A stretch of DNA of 64,000 bases from Albifimbria verrucaria (Eukaryota > Ascomycota > Sordariomycetes > Hypocreales > Stachybotryaceae): NCBI GenBank assembly GCA_020081605.1, contig JAHREC010000030.1, positions 372,001 to 436,000 on the forward strand, given 5' to 3'. Of the stretch, positions 1 to 16,400 are shown one piece after another. The position numbers were made by a program, and so were the translations under genes. The notes below the pieces were generated by a model, which saw only the letters and a list, made by a program, of their open reading frames with translations, ran no database searches and had not been told where the DNA came from. Numbering within the stretch: the stretch's first letter is position 1; each line of letters starts with the position of its first letter.

Positions 1-3000
1 ACTGGTTGTTCTGGAAAGACGACAGAGGAGAAGAAAGAAGAATCAATTGCAGGCAGTCGGTGGTTCGGTGCATCTGGTAAACTAGCGTCGGTGTTTTGTT
101 GTCATTGTTGTTGTTATCGTTGTTATTGACAAATTCTACCACATCAAACTCAACCCCCAAGTTGCACCACACCAATCAATGCTTCGGCTTGGTTCAGGTT
201 CCCTCTCGTGTCCCCAAATCCTCCTCCCCTTCCTCCGTTGCATGGCATCGGCTGCTGCAGCACACCGAGCTGAGGCTTAGGGACGTACCGGGCAATCGGA
301 GAACCAACAAAGGCCGTGTTGCAAGGCCTGCGGTTGCAGTGCCGAGGGCACGGAGCGCCCGTCATTACGAGCTGCTAAAATAACAAGAGTCGTGTGCCCT
401 CTGGCTGTATGTCATCTTTATTAGCAGAGATTACGGCTGTGCACTGGCCGGGTTGTGCAAGGGCAGAAGCCTCGTGCTGATGTCATTCCCGACGGATTAA
501 AATAAATACTGTGAATGACATTCTGCTCACTCTCTTGTTCCAGGGTCAAATGAAGCGAAGGCGCCAATCCATTTCCCGCCATTGACTTTGACCGGACGAT
601 TCAAGTGAATTGCAGACTAGAGCCGTTGTTGTGTTTGTTCGCCATGCATCGCCAGCCACTTTCAAGGGGGTTTCACGCCAAGCAAAGTATATTGATTCGC
701 AGCAACCACACCAGCCATCCTCCAACACTAGCCATATTATGCCCCTTAGGAAAGCACATGTTGGCAGGTGACATGAAACTCTCAAACAATGTGAGCTTCC
801 AGAAGAGGGCTGATGTTGATTCTCGTGAGGCCGCAACCACACCACTCAGCGCAGGGAAATTGCTTTATCTCGCTCTGCCGTCCTGGGCTGGTGCGCCTTC
901 GTCAGCGCCCAGGCCTGCTGCGCGCGATTGTTAGTTGGTCTCGAAGAGGAGTATCCTCGAAAGCGCCCCGTCTGTGGGCTAGGTGGGTTTGGGTATATTG
1001 CAGGTTATATCGCTCTGCCCTCCTCCACATGTGCGCAGTTGCTAGGAGCAGGCAGCTATTCCCAGCAGCTCGCTTGATCGTGACCAACAGGCCGTCTAAA
1101 AACAAACCCTTTTGCAAGGGACGATGCGCCCTCCCCTTGGAGGATTTCCTTATTTGGAAATTCCTATTTGCTGACGAGATATTATTGGTGCGCCTCATCT
1201 GCACAGCGCTGCATGTCCACTTGAGCGCAGGCCTTCACGATGACCCTCATGTTTGCTGTCTAGGGCTCATATCAATGACCGATTGATTGGATTCGCAATA
1301 TAGCTGGGTGCAAAGATAGAGCGAGGCACATTCACCGTCTTCCACCGAGCGGTGAGCCTTTTGGCTCCGTAGTCCTAGGCGAACATATTCCCTCATTGTC
1401 TCTGATCAATTCGTCCTAACAGGACTTCACGTTGGCTAATTGTGAGTAATAATTTTATTTTTATGTTTTTATACTTATTTCTGTGTACGTCTTAAACTTA
1501 AGAGCTTATCCAGGCCCTTGGTTATCCTTGAACCACGCAGTGCCCTGAAGCCATAATCCAAAGCAAACATGGCAATTAATTATTCACTTCCCTGGTAAGG
1601 CCTCGCGTCAGTCTATCAATAGCGACGAGCAGTTGGTCAGCCAAAGCAGTCCTAGTCTAGGTACACGGACGTTCAGCTGTCGCCTTGGCGAGCAAAGAGC
1701 CTGATGTGACCCGAACGCTGATGCGGCTCCATCAATTGGAGCCAGAAAAGGCAATTTCCTCTTGCTGGCCAAACGCCACAAAGCCTTGTGCTGCTCTACC
1801 TCTGCCAGTACATGTATCCTCTTCGAGCCTCACAGCTACCACCTGTTGTATAAAGAAGCGTCCCTGTATGACAACAGAACCAGAGCCTGGAGTTCACAAA
1901 TGTCCACACTACATTAGTAAGTCATGAAAGATGGGACACCATGTCACTGCTCGTGTCACGGCAGCGTTGAGAATGGTTGGCACTCTGGCTTCGTCGCTGA
2001 TCTGATCTGTGAGCTGTCAGATGCATATGATGACACAACATAAAGAGAAGCAAAATATAGGGAATAATCGGAATCACGAGTCTAGGGATGCGAGCATGCA
2101 TATGTTCCGTCGTATCATCGTGGAACTTTACATGTGCTATACAGGCCGGGTTGTGGTGTCAGGCCTCACCTAGTGGACATTTACCCTAGATGTAGGCTGT
2201 CCCATGACGTGCAGTACGCATAATTTGTGCCGAGGACGACCTGGAAATCGTTCGGATAAGGGGTTATAGACAATCAGTAAGTATAAACGCCCCGTCCGGC
2301 TTATCAAGGAGGGGTACGGCATGAACATAGATGCTTCCTCGGTTCAACATGAAGAACAGAGTTGATTCCTCGGCTACAACGTTAGGTTTTCAGCCACAAG
2401 GCACATTCATCACCCGATGCTGCAACTCGTCAAGCTACGCTGCAGAAATCCCGCAAGAAATGTCAGTCGTTTAGCAAAGGTCAAGCGACCACGATTCAGA
2501 GACTGTCATCGTCCCCGTCACCGTCCCCGTCACCGTCGTGGAATAAGCAATAGACCATACTCGGTGGAGACGGCAAACAACTGGGTTGATATCCAAAAGG
2601 CATCTTAACCGTGGCATTTAACCGTCCAAGTTGCAAGGGCAGATCGCGCAAAAGACGTTAGATGGCGCGGGTATCTTTAGTTGATGGGACTTGCTCTAGT
2701 TGGACCCGGATTTCCTGCAGGGATGCATGTGCGGCCAGCAGAAAATTTCTGATGGAGTGGCCGAAAAGGCGGCCGAGCACATCATAGCCTTCTCTGTCCG
2801 CGAACAAGTAAGAGTAAGAGTCACCGTCAGCCAAGGCCCTCGAGACGAGGCCGGCCCGGTGGCTACCTCATTAGCAGGCAAGGAACTTTTAGGTGCTGTA
2901 GGTACTGCAGGTACACGCTACGTAGCCTCCCACCCTGGACCAGGTACCTCCCGGTACTGATTGCCGTGCGCCGGTACTTCCCTTATCTGCACAGGCCAAA

Positions 3001-3203
3001 AAGGCACTCTGGGTAGCTTCACTTATCGCTCAGCTTCTCCTGTCAGGTTTTTTTAATATCGCGCGCCCCCAATTTGCAATTCCTCCTCGCCAACCTCCTC
3101 CCCAAGCGCCTTTCCCTGGGCGAAATACTCCAGACAGCTCCCGTGGCTGCGACTCATCCTCTTCTCTTGCCATTGCCCTCTTCCCTGCGTTGGTCAACTT
3201 ACA
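1..3203. other. Upstream intergenic region, no supported gene
   Basis: I see no recognisable protein, RNA gene or intron-bearing exon chain here. All open frames are short and their translations look like no family I know. The last 330 bases before the NADH dehydrogenase are its promoter: they hold an AGGTACCT palindrome at 2942-2949 and several partial GGTAC motifs between 2890 and 2990. A short CCGTCA-type direct repeat lies near 2510-2535. Confidence 0.5.
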
Positions 3204-5079
3204 ATGGCTTCCACCACCCGAGCTATCCCGGCCACGGCCAGACTTGCCTCCCAGATGATGGCCTTCAACAGCCGCATCGCGACCAGGTCGCTGTCCACCG
3301 CGGCCCGGCCCATGGGTCTGCGCCCTCTTGCGCGCCCCGTCGCCTCCATGAAGCTCCCCAATTCCGGCCGCATTGCCTTCCGCAGAACCTACGCCGACGA
3401 GGCCCCAAGCCGCGCCCTGGCAAGCTGCGCCGCACTCTGCGCTGGGTCTGGAGGATCTCCTACCTCTCCGTCGGTGGTGTCCTCGCCTACACTGGCTACA
3501 TCATCTACCAGGACCGTAACCCCGAGCCTCAGTTCGAGGCCGACCCTAACAAGAAGACTCTCGTCATTCTCGGTAAGCACATGAGCCGACCCGCTACCGG
3601 CCATGCCGGTGTTGCCGGTCGACGATGCTAACTTCCCCATCAGGAACCGGCTGGGGATCCGTTGCCCTCCTCAAGAAGCTCGATACCGAGAACTACAACG
3701 TCGTTGTCGTCTCCCCTCGCAACTACTTCCTCTTCACTCCCCTGCTGCCGTCATGCACCACCGGCACCATCGAGCACCGCTCCATCATGGAGCCGGTCCG
3801 CACCATCCTGCGTCACAAGAAGGCCGCCGTCAAGTACTACGAAGCCGAGGCCTCCTCCATCGACCCCGAGCGCAAGGTCATCAAGATTGTCGACAACTCT
3901 GAGATTAAGGGTGCCATTTCGGAAACCGAGATCCCCTACGACATGCTTGTTGTCGGCGTTGGCGCAGAGAACGCCACCTTTGGTATTCCCGGAGTCCGCG
4001 AGCACAGCTGCTTCCTGAAGGAGATTGGCGACGCTCAGCGAATCCGCAAGAAGATCATGGACTGCGTCGAGACCGCCGCCTTCAAGGGCCAGAGCGCCGA
4101 GGAGATTGACCGTCTCATGCACATGGTCGTCGTCGGCGGTGGCCCCACTGGTGTCGAGTTCGCTGGCGAGCTCCAGGATTTCTTTGAGGAGGACATCAAG
4201 AAGCTGATTCCCGATATCAGCCCTCGCTTCAAGGTTACCCTCATTGAGGCTCTTCCCAACGTCCTGCCCTCTTTCTCCAAGCAGCTGATTGAGTACACCG
4301 AGAACACTCTGCGCGAGGAGAAGATTGACATCAAGACCAAGACCATGGTCAAGAACGTCACTGACACCACCGTCGAGGCCGAGATCTCGCACCCCGATGG
4401 CTCCAAGGAGCGCGTTGTCATTCCCTACGGTCTTCTGGTCTGGGCTACCGGCAACGCTGTTCGCCCCATCATCAAGGACCTGATCTCGCGCATCCCCGCT
4501 CAGAAGAACTCTCGCCGTGGTCTCGCCGTCAACGAGTACCTTGTTGTCCAGGGTGCCCGCGACATCTGGGCCGTCGGTGACTGCGCTGTCGCTGGCTACG
4601 CCCCTACCGCTCAGGTTGCCTCTCAGGAAGGTAGCTTCCTTGGCCGCCTGTTCAACAACATGGCCAAGACCGAGTCCCACGAGGCTCGCATCCAGGAGCT
4701 CAGCCGCAACATGAACCTGGAGCCTGGCAACTCGGCCGAGGCTGCCCAAGAGATCGACCTGCTGGAGAGGCAGCTCAAGAGGATCAAGGACGTTAAGCCC
4801 TTCAAGTACAGCCACCAGGGTAGCTTGGCCTACATTGGTAGCGAGAAGGCCGTCGCCGACGTTGCCTGGTGGAACGGCAACCTGGCCACCGGTGGCAGCA
4901 TGACCTACCTCTTCTGGCGAAGCGCCTACCTGTCCATGTGCTTCAGCAGTAAGTACACCACATACTGAACACGATTGTTTCGATTTACTAACGTTATGTG
5001 TCTAGCGCGAAACCGTGTCCTTGTCATCATGGACTGGCTCAAGTCCAAGGCATTCGGCCGTGATGTTTCTCGTGAATAA
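3204..5079 (+). CDS. NDE: External alternative (rotenone-insensitive) NADH:ubiquinone oxidoreductase, mitochondrial
   Basis: Type II NADH dehydrogenase that passes electrons from NADH to ubiquinone without proton pumping, at the mitochondrial inner membrane. The first ~65 residues are Arg/Ser/Ala-rich like a mitochondrial targeting peptide, followed by one membrane segment (YLSVGGVLAYTGYIIYQ) that suggests an outward-facing NDE type. The FAD site GTGWGS and the NADH site VVVGGGPTGVEFAGEL are both present, as is the C-terminal WRSAYLSMCFS..NRVLV region of the family. I see no EF-hand insert, so it resembles the NDE2 type. Two introns fit consensus: 3573-3643 (TGCTAAC branch) and 4949-5005. The frame breaks at the C-run 3403-3406; one extra C restores the conserved KPRPGK segment, so I read this as an assembly error. 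Confidence 0.93.
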
Positions 5080-5703
5080 ATCAACCGGCGGAAGAATTAT
5101 GAACTATTCGGCGAGAAGCCAAGAGCTGGCTGAGTCTCAATTTTGGACCATAGCGTCCAGGGTTGGAGTATATTGAGGCACTTATAGAATGGGCGTACAC
5201 GGTTGGGCTAAAATAATAGATGTCTGCTTAGAAGGTGCGCTGGCTTGTCTACCTACGACTAGCGCTTCCCTCGTTTGTATTTTGGTTGAGCTGCTGAGCG
5301 GCTTCATACATCGTATGGGCTGAATAATATACCACTTGAGAACATATCTATTGTTTTGTTTGTTTCATTGTGGCCTTGGTGGCTTGGGTGGTGTATGTAT
5401 AACCATAACCAACTTGTCACCAGTGGTTGATTGAGGTTAAGATCGAATGGAGATTAAACTTGGTTTGTGCCAACGATTCAACGTCACTGAGACACAGTCT
5501 TTCTTGTTGTTTGCCACGTAAAACCCTACCTTCAAGCCAGCGTTGCTACCGAGAGCGCCATATCTCTAGTTCTAGTATCCGCAATGCGGGGCATAGTAGA
5601 GAGCTGTTTATGTCCGGGCCTCTGACATTTCCTACCCACTACTGTCATCTGTCGCCGGTGATAACCAATACCATTTTGAAAGCTGTCACTTCTACCACGC
5701 ACA
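5080..5703. other. Intergenic, NADH dehydrogenase to kynureninase
   Basis: Contains the 3' end of the NADH dehydrogenase transcript and the promoter of the kynureninase gene. I see no gene, RNA or repeat in it. Confidence 0.6.
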
Positions 5704-7237
5704 ATGGAGGAGTCAACCATGGCTGTGCCAGGGCTGGATGAGAGTCTTAGTGCCTCGCAGCTGGATGAGAAAGATCCCCTCAAGCATATTCGCCAGGAGT
5801 TCATAATACCAACCAAGGAGACATATCCCGCAAAACGCTTGCAAAGAATGGTGAGAGGGTATTTTCATTATTATTCAAATATCACGGCTAATGTGGTGAA
5901 TTGGGAGAAGAGAATGCTTCGGCAAATGAGCCTAGTGTCTACCTCGTAGGCAATTCACTTGGCCTGCAGCCTGCGCGGACGGCCACGCGTATCGAGCAGT
6001 ACTTGACGACATGGCGTACCCAAGGAGTGCAGGGCCACTTCAAACCACTTGAGGACTCTCCGCTTCCAACATGGCTTGACGTTGATTCTCAGGCGTCTCA
6101 AATGGTGGCCCCGATAGTGGGTGCCAAAGTGGAAGAAGTTGCGGTGATGCAGACGCTGACGGCGAATTTGCATCTGCTCATGGCAGCGTTTTACAAGCCT
6201 GATATCAACGGACGGCACAAGGTCATACTCGAGAGCAAGGCATTTCCCAGTGATCATGTGAGTTCACGTCATGGAAGGAGTCTTCACATTGCAGAGCTGA
6301 CCAGTGAAATGTAGTTTGTGGTAGAGACGCAAATACGGCATCATGGGCTATCACCTGAAGAATCTACAGTGGCGCTAAAGTCATCGGACTCTGAGGATAT
6401 CCTGGACACAGAGTACGTCAAGAAGGTTATTTCTGAGCATGCCGAGACAGCGGCTGTCTTGCTTCTCCCGGGCATTCAGTACTACTCGGGCCAGTTTCTG
6501 GACATCCCCACTATTACAGCGTTTGCCCACTCCAAAGGCATATTCGTTATATGGGACCTTGCCCATGCGGTGGGCAATGTGCCCTCTCTCTCCACGATTG
6601 GGATGTGGATGCGGCCGCATGGTGCAGCTACAAGTATCTCAACGGCGGGCCCGGGTGCATAGGCGGGCTGTTTGTCCATGAACGCAACAGCCGAGTCCCG
6701 GACCCGAGCGTCGGCACGGAGGACTCGGAGATGCAGCCGGCGCGCAACCGCTTCGCCGGCTGGTGGGGCAACGACAAGTCGACGCGCTTCGCCATGACCC
6801 CGGGCTTCCATCCCGTGGCCGGTGCGGCTGGCTTCCAGCTCAGCAACCCGAGCGTGCTTGACATTACGAGCTTGTGCGCGTCGCTCGAGGTGTTCGAGCT
6901 GGCGGGCGGCCTAGCACCGCTACGGGCTAAGTCGCTCCAGCTGACGGGCTACCTCGAGCGGGAGCTGTACCGACGCCTGTCTGGAGACTTGCGCCAGTAC
7001 TGGCGCGTCATCACGCCGCGAGAGAGCGAACAGAGAGGCGCGCAGCTGAGCTTGCTACTGGCGGACGGGCTGTTGGAACGAGTGATGGCTCGACTAGAAG
7101 AGCAGGGCGTGTTGGTGGATGAAAGGCGTCCTAACGTGATCAGAGTGGCTCCGGCGCCATTGTACAACACTTATCAGGACTGCTTTGATTTTGTAGGGGC
7201 CCTTGAGAACGCTTTGCGGTCTGCACTGAAGAATTAA
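5704..7237 (+). CDS. BNA5: Kynureninase (L-kynurenine hydrolase)
   Basis: PLP-dependent enzyme of tryptophan catabolism and de novo NAD synthesis; it cleaves kynurenine or 3-hydroxykynurenine to (hydroxy)anthranilate and alanine. Family blocks appear in order: VYLVGNSLGLQP near residue 60, QGHFKPLEDSPLPTW, MQTLTANLHLLM, IWDLAHAVGN, CSYKYLNGGPG with the PLP lysine, then the Arg-rich NRFAGWWGNDKSTRF. Two introns fit: 5851-5912 (CTAAT branch) and 6258-6314 (CTGAC branch), both phase 0. I chose the ATG at 5704; another in-frame ATG at 5719 is possible. The frame slips at the CCC run 6582-6584; one added C joins VGNVP to LSLHDWDVDAAAW as the family requires. Corrected length is about 470 residues, normal for fungi. 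Confidence 0.93.
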
Positions 7238-7973
7238 GTTGGTTGGTTGGGAGGCTATGACGTTGAGGCATGCAGGTGAGTGTCAGCCGATCAGGCAGGC
7301 AGGTGGGTGCCTTAGATCAGTATCTACCTACTAAGGTAGCAATAAATGTACACTGATACAGTCATCGTAAAATAAAGCAATTGCGATTTTCAACAGAAAA
7401 ACAAAGACAAGTACTGACCCATAATTATCATACAGCACATTCCAAGCATCACGGCTCTATCAAATATCCTTGTTACCGTATCATACCCGTGATCTCTCAC
7501 AATCTAGATTGTTCTGCGAATTCTTTGTTCGATATAGGGTAGCCACACAGGCTTATCTAATCGGTGATTGCCCCCACCATGCACGCTTAGCCCAGCCTAT
7601 CAGGCACGTGCGATGGGTCGTCCGCCGCCACTTGCCGCCGCGCTATCAATTTTTTTCTTAGCGGCGAAGAAGGAACAAGGGCGAGGCAGAGCAGGAAAAA
7701 AAAAAAAGCAAAAGCGACCCTTAAAAGGGACTGTAGCCTTTCTCCTACATCCGTGCTGTACACATCCCCATCCCAAAACACCATCCCCACGGGTTCACTT
7801 CCGTACTGCACTCCTTTCCCATCCTCTTCAAACCAGAGACATATCGCTTTTGATATCCTCTGCTCATTCTTTACCGTGACAGCGACGTTCTCTTACTCCC
7901 TGTCACCTCTTCGGACTCAAAAACAAACACGGATACCCCGAGCGCATCTACTCCCCGAACAACTTCTCTGATC
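7238..7973. other. Intergenic and leader of DBP2
   Basis: No gene seen. The right half, from about 7740, is a C/T-rich sequence typical of a fungal 5' untranslated leader running into the DBP2 start. A poly-A tract lies at about 7697-7708. Confidence 0.5.
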
Positions 7974-10466
<2,493 letters not shown>

Positions 10467-13400
10467 GGTAACCCGCTATTGCGGAGTTGGACCTTAAAAC
10501 CACGGGGTATCGCACCCGGTATCTCCAGCAACTCACATTTCGTGATATTTGATACTACGGCACACACGGCGTTTGATTTGATAGAGGACAGGGATGGCTT
10601 CTAACTAGACATCGACTTGCGCCCAGCTCGCAGTCGCACTCATACTGATTTTGCTTTGCGTTTCCTTAACCAATGTCCAGATGCCGCGACATGAGCATCG
10701 GCACAGGTCAACTCACATTTTCATTTTGTCTTTATTTTATGTCTGGTAGTTCAAGTAATGTTAGATTGGCAACCAACAAAAGGGGGCCGGGTTCATATAT
10801 CCGAAGAGAACAAGAAGAGCATATTTTAAAAGAGATACTTGTTTATACTGGTTGATTAACTTGTGACTACTGTTGTGTAACTACGCCAGCCTCTGACCAT
10901 GTTTCCTTTCAACACAACTAAGTTGAGTTGAGGATAACTTTGTCACCCAATGATGTCCATCACATGCTCATTGACAACTACGTTGTAGTCGCAACCAAGG
11001 CAACCCAAGTGGAACTGACATCGTTGCCTCCCCATCTTAGTCCCTTTACATGACTAAACTCATGGGGCTCTCTGCCTCGCCTCTTGAGTAATGACATCAA
11101 AGCACGAACTAGACAACCAACCACTCGACTTATTCTGCGTTCCCGAGGGAGCTCAGACGTTCGGACCCTCAGGAACCCTCACGACCAAGAGAAAGAGAGG
11201 GAAAAAATCATACACAAACATACACTCATCGCGGAGCCGGCCCGGCCGATCAGCCCTGGACGGCGTCCACCGCCGGGGCGCCCATTTTTCACTACGCGCC
11301 AGAGGCTGGAAGTCCAGACTTACGGGGGCCTAGCGAGGGACCGAAGAGGGGCCCTCTTTCTGCGCTTTGCATACCGCATACGTCCAGCTGGAAGGCGGGT
11401 AAGGGAATGAAGAAGTAGTGTATGGGAATGATGCTTTGGGGGAGTCTTGTCACGAGGAGGTACCGTTTGGACACCCCCAAGTCATGAGCATGCAACGAGG
11501 GCTCAGACTGTGCAGGCCCGCCCAGGGTCTGTTCGTCTGCTGCCGCAATGACCTTGCTGCAGCAAGAGCCAACCAAGGTAGCACCGAGCCAAAACGCGGC
11601 AACGACACGCCGCCGAAACCCTATAGAGAGGCTCATCGTTTCACACAGACGAGGGCTCGTCGACAAACCATACAAGGGGGTTTAAACACAGGAAGCCGGA
11701 AGGCAGGTCATGCCCGACCATGGATGTCGGCATGGGAATCCACAGCACAGTGAGAAAGAAACACGTAACCATCCCGAGCTATCCAGCATGTCTGGATTGA
11801 TCGGAACAGCAACGAGAAATGCGGAGTTCCCCGATTCCGCGATTCGGTAAAGGGGTGTGAGGAGAGAGAAAAGCCGACGTCGTCCAAATTGCTTGGTGAT
11901 CTCACACCGTGCGTCCAGGGGACCAAGAAGAGGGGAAAGTGTGAGGAGCCCATAGGGGACGAGGGCCAAAAACCGGGAGGAGGGACGAGGGCAACGCACA
12001 GGAGTGGGAACGCATGATTGCCCTGTTCCGGTGTCTGTCGACCGGTTCGCCGACCGGAACAAGAGGAGGGGGTGAGCTGCGGCGGAACCGGGAGTCTTTT
12101 CTTGCTGCGTCTTGTGTCGTGTGTTAATGAAATTGCTCAACACCTGGGAAAGAGGAATAAAAACCGTAAACACACTCCCTTTCTCTCGCAACACCCATCC
12201 ATCCATATTTTCTGTTCGCCTCCCACGATCGTTTTCATCATACACGCCCCGAGGAATCTCGGGGAGGGACAGAACGCAAATTGGGGAGTGTGGATGGAGA
12301 GGTGGGCAGAGAAGAGATGTGGAGGGGGCCAGAGAGAGGAGAGAAATGTGGACAAAGTCTGTTTGACGAAGGCAATAAACTTTGATGTCACAAATAGTCG
12401 GCTGCGTTCGTCTCATACAAATGAAGATGATATCAAAATGTGACTGTAGCCAAAGCCTGGTAGACGCGAGACAGACTGCAAGCGCAGTCAAAACCCATAA
12501 GGCTGATGTCTGTGTAGCCACTGGCTTAGGAGGCTTAGGAGGCTTAGGATCAACGGTATCGAACGTCCACCGGGGCTACCTTGACTCGTGACGCGACGCG
12601 TTTCGAGGGGACAAGCTCATCAATCCCCACCGGAGATCACGGCCTGACTCCTGGCTCCGAGCGTACGATGAGGGCGCAATTGTGGGTTTGGTCGGCTAGC
12701 CTGGTTCTCCGAGGTCCGCCGCCAGCCCTCGACAGCCTTCCCATGTCCTCTGTGGTGTTGTGCGTCCGGAGATCCAACGAGAGGCACACAGACATGTCTC
12801 CTCTGCCATGTTTTAGGAGAGAGATCAAGCAGACGCTAGTCAGCTACAACTGTGTTTCCCCAACCTCAACTCATTCCCCTTAGCAAAGGTAGTCTTGCAT
12901 GTGGTGTCTTATGCCCAGCACCCACTTCCAAGTAACCAACGCCACTCCTCTCGAACATCGCACTGACTGATGTTGGAGAGATTGGCCAAATGTGCTAAGA
13001 AGTCAATGATGTTTCCTACTCGGCCAATGCAGAACATATTGAAACTCTACAAGCGATGGGCGAGACTTAGGTTTAAGGCTGCTTCGGTTCTCATGTATCG
13101 CATATGCCGAAAGCAAGTTCCCAACGGTCGCCTAAGAAATAGCTTTAGCAGTACATCACGGACTACCGTTTGAACGTGGTGGTCTCATCGGCTGTCGCGA
13201 AGTAACACGTAAGAGAGCAACAGGGCGTGCAGTTATTTCAACAAGAGACATTACGACTCGAGAACCATGTTGTTCTCGGCCATAGCGTAGTTCAAAATAG
13301 CGGGGACAGCCCCTAGAGCGTGAAATTTGATGCCCAGGTCCTGAACTACGGGACTTGACCGAGAAATCCAAATCAAATTTGAGAGTGGAGAGAAACGGGC

Positions 13401-16400
13401 AATCTGGTTGGCCTCTGGTGACTTTGCGATTCAGTAGCAGGCAATATCTTACGTCGGTGGCTGGCAGTGCTGCCGGAATTGTAATGCCGACGGCATGGTC
13501 TTTTGGATAGTTCGCACGGTCAGGTTATACTGGGACAGAAGAAGGATTGATCGGGTTGTCCGTAGAAAACCCAGCATGGCTGGATGGGTTGTGGCCTTCC
13601 TCTGCGGTGGTGTTTGATATTCTGACGGCGTTCCCCGAGGCCATCAATCGAGACCGGTGATCTGAGTCAGTTTAACCAAGTAGAACCTAGTGCTAGACCC
13701 GGCAAAAGGAAGAAGATCTTAAGGTAGACGCAAATGATACCGTCGAGTTGCTAAGAGCACGATTGGCAAAGAAATGCACGCCTAGCGTGCCTGTCGAATA
13801 ACGGCTGGTGCGTCGGCCAGTCTCTGACGCGTGATTGCATACGCCAACAATGCCACTTGCATCTTGCCAGGTCGTAGTCGATGTCAAATGACCATTGGAT
13901 GACTGGTCGCACAGTACGATGCTTGAGACACCCCATATCCAGATGACGATGGCACGATGCATGGATGAAAGCTCTCCTTACATGAAACTAACGGCCGAAT
14001 ATTCTGTTGTGACAAGAGACCTGCCCACGTCTTGCAAGTTGAACTAGGGCTCCATACGGTTGGAATGGAGGTCATATCTCAGTTGTGACGTTGTATATGC
14101 TTGCATCATGTTTAACGAGAGTATCGAGTTCGTCAATAATCATGATGAGGCCGACCCTGAGCATCTTGTCTAGCGTCTAACATGGTTCTACACAATGGCA
14201 CAGGCGGGAGCACCCCACACGATCTTGAGGACGAAGCAGTCTACGTCTCCCGTGCGAGAGCAAGTCTAGCACAGCGCGAACTTGTTAGCATGGTGTCTGC
14301 AGCGCTAACTTTCGACAGTTCAAGATCTGGATCTTCGTCCCATGTGGGGCAGGATATCGCGAAGTCGATGGACCGCCATCGAACCTTCAGTATCGTAGGA
14401 TTCAGCTTGGTGTTCAATACAAGCTGGCTATCATATTGCTGCAGGTAGTGTGAACTGCTGCCCAAGTGGCAACTCTGCCAGGCGAGACCGATGATCGTCT
14501 CTGGGCGTGACTCAAAGGTAGGAGGCGCAAACATGGCCATTGATAGAACCAGAAAACTAGCCACCGTTGAAAGATGAAGCGCTTGCCCATCACCCTAATG
14601 CCGGGCCCGTCTTTGGTGGCAGCCATGGCTCTGGATCAGACGGCACGTTCCTGGACGTAGCTTAGCACCTCAGGTGCTTATTTAATAACTCCGTCAGCAA
14701 TGTACATTCGTGCAGTGTCTGGCTTTTAGTGGTTTTGGATATGTTAGGATAAACCACATCACAGTTCACACTGTCACACAAGACTGGACTTCTCAGTCTG
14801 TGCATTATGAATAACAAGTTCTTTAGCTTATATCGCACAACGTTAATCATCTTTTGGCAGGACGGATTCGTACACAGCCCTGTTCTACCACGCAAATGAA
14901 GAATGGGTCTTCATTTTGGCCGTGTAATAAAAGTGAACCCCACGACCAAGACAAGACATGCATGTCAGTCTCGACGCAAACTTGAGCTGCTCGAGCTGGC
15001 GCTGTAGTATTCAACTCCTGCTCGTTGGGTAGCAGGGCCAGCTAATATGGCCGACCAACTCAGCTGAAGTGGACTCTTCCCGCGGTAAACGCAAACCAGC
15101 TTGCTCATGGTACCCTCTGTGCAGTGTGAAACATGCCTACATGATCCTTGATATCCGAGGCGAATCGGGCAAAGTCATGGAAACCAGACATGGAGAGCTA
15201 GATTCATGTTCCTGGCCGTGGTAATGTGAGAGCATTAGTATGCACAGGGGTCAGCTCCTGGCAAATGGCGGTGCTGGGGAGAGATTATCGAGCTTCCTTT
15301 TGGGCTACTCATCATCTCGATTTACCGAACCTTGGGTCACCCAACCTGCCGGCTGAGGGACCCTCGGGTCTGCTTGCCCACCTCCGGCTATGCCTGTGAT
15401 TGAGCAGGTAGGGAGGCTTCAATTGCAGTACATGGTGAGGATGCTCGGCATGACACCATCTTCAACAGTCGTCGGATGTCATTGCGTTGCTGCTTACTCC
15501 GAGGAGCTTCCTCATTTCAAGGGCTGTCGTCTGCACCCAGCTAAATGCGCGGGGAGATGGGGGCCACGCTTTGCCTCCTTTGAGCCGGTCCCAGGAAACT
15601 GGTCTGGCTAGATCACGATGGAAGCAAGTTGTTGAGCTTGGTGTGTGGGGAATGCAGCACAAGCTGCTAAACCTCAACCATTGCCGATCCCGACTTGGCT
15701 AGCACACTTTTGACCACCAGCAAGGGGCAGTGCAGCACGCTAGTCGAGAAGAAATTTGTTTGACGTGCCGACTTCGGTTCAGGGTTGAAAACACTGTGCA
15801 GACGTTGTCCAGCGTCATCGTTTTGGCAACCAAGGCAATTGAGTGGTTGTAGCGAGGCTACAGCATGTCAATTTCGTGTCTGACGATCCTCAATGATGGG
15901 TTACCCAAGCACCATGGTCTAGAGCAGGGTGGAATCCATCCCCGGGTACGGGTACAATTACTCGAAAAGTTGGTACTCCGTCTATTCGGCAGACAAGATC
16001 AAGCCCCCATCCCCTGTCGTGTTATTGGATGCTCCGTTTCAGGCGTCCAGGCGTCCAGGCGCACCAACCCTCGTCAAGGTCCAGGTGCCGATTCCAAAGG
16101 CCCTTTTGTGGAAATCATAGGAAACTGTGTGCAATTTCTGCTATTCTTGGCAAGTGCAGGTTTTGGCTTTACCATCCGTTATGGTGAACGAAGCACAGGG
16201 CTGGGTACACACAGAAGGAGGCGGTTGCAATCGTTTCCAGCCGGAGACTACAGCCTGATTCGGAAGTCGAGGGATACATCAGTTGTGACTCGTGGTCACA
16301 GCGAGCTGTCCCCTACATGTACGCGCTTGTCCCGGGGTGTGGGGGCGGAATGATAAGACATACGGCCCATGTCAATAGAAGCCATGTGAATCTGGCCGTC

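Noticed and set aside
3751..4815. 354-codon minus-strand open frame inside the NADH dehydrogenase gene
   Set aside because: Mirror frame of a strongly coding plus-strand exon; its Leu/Asp/Gly/Val-rich translation is typical of antisense to C-ending codons.
11682..12521. 279-codon minus-strand open frame
   Set aside because: Ser/Leu/Arg-rich translation without motif, no intron signals and no homology that I recognise; probably chance in a high-GC region.
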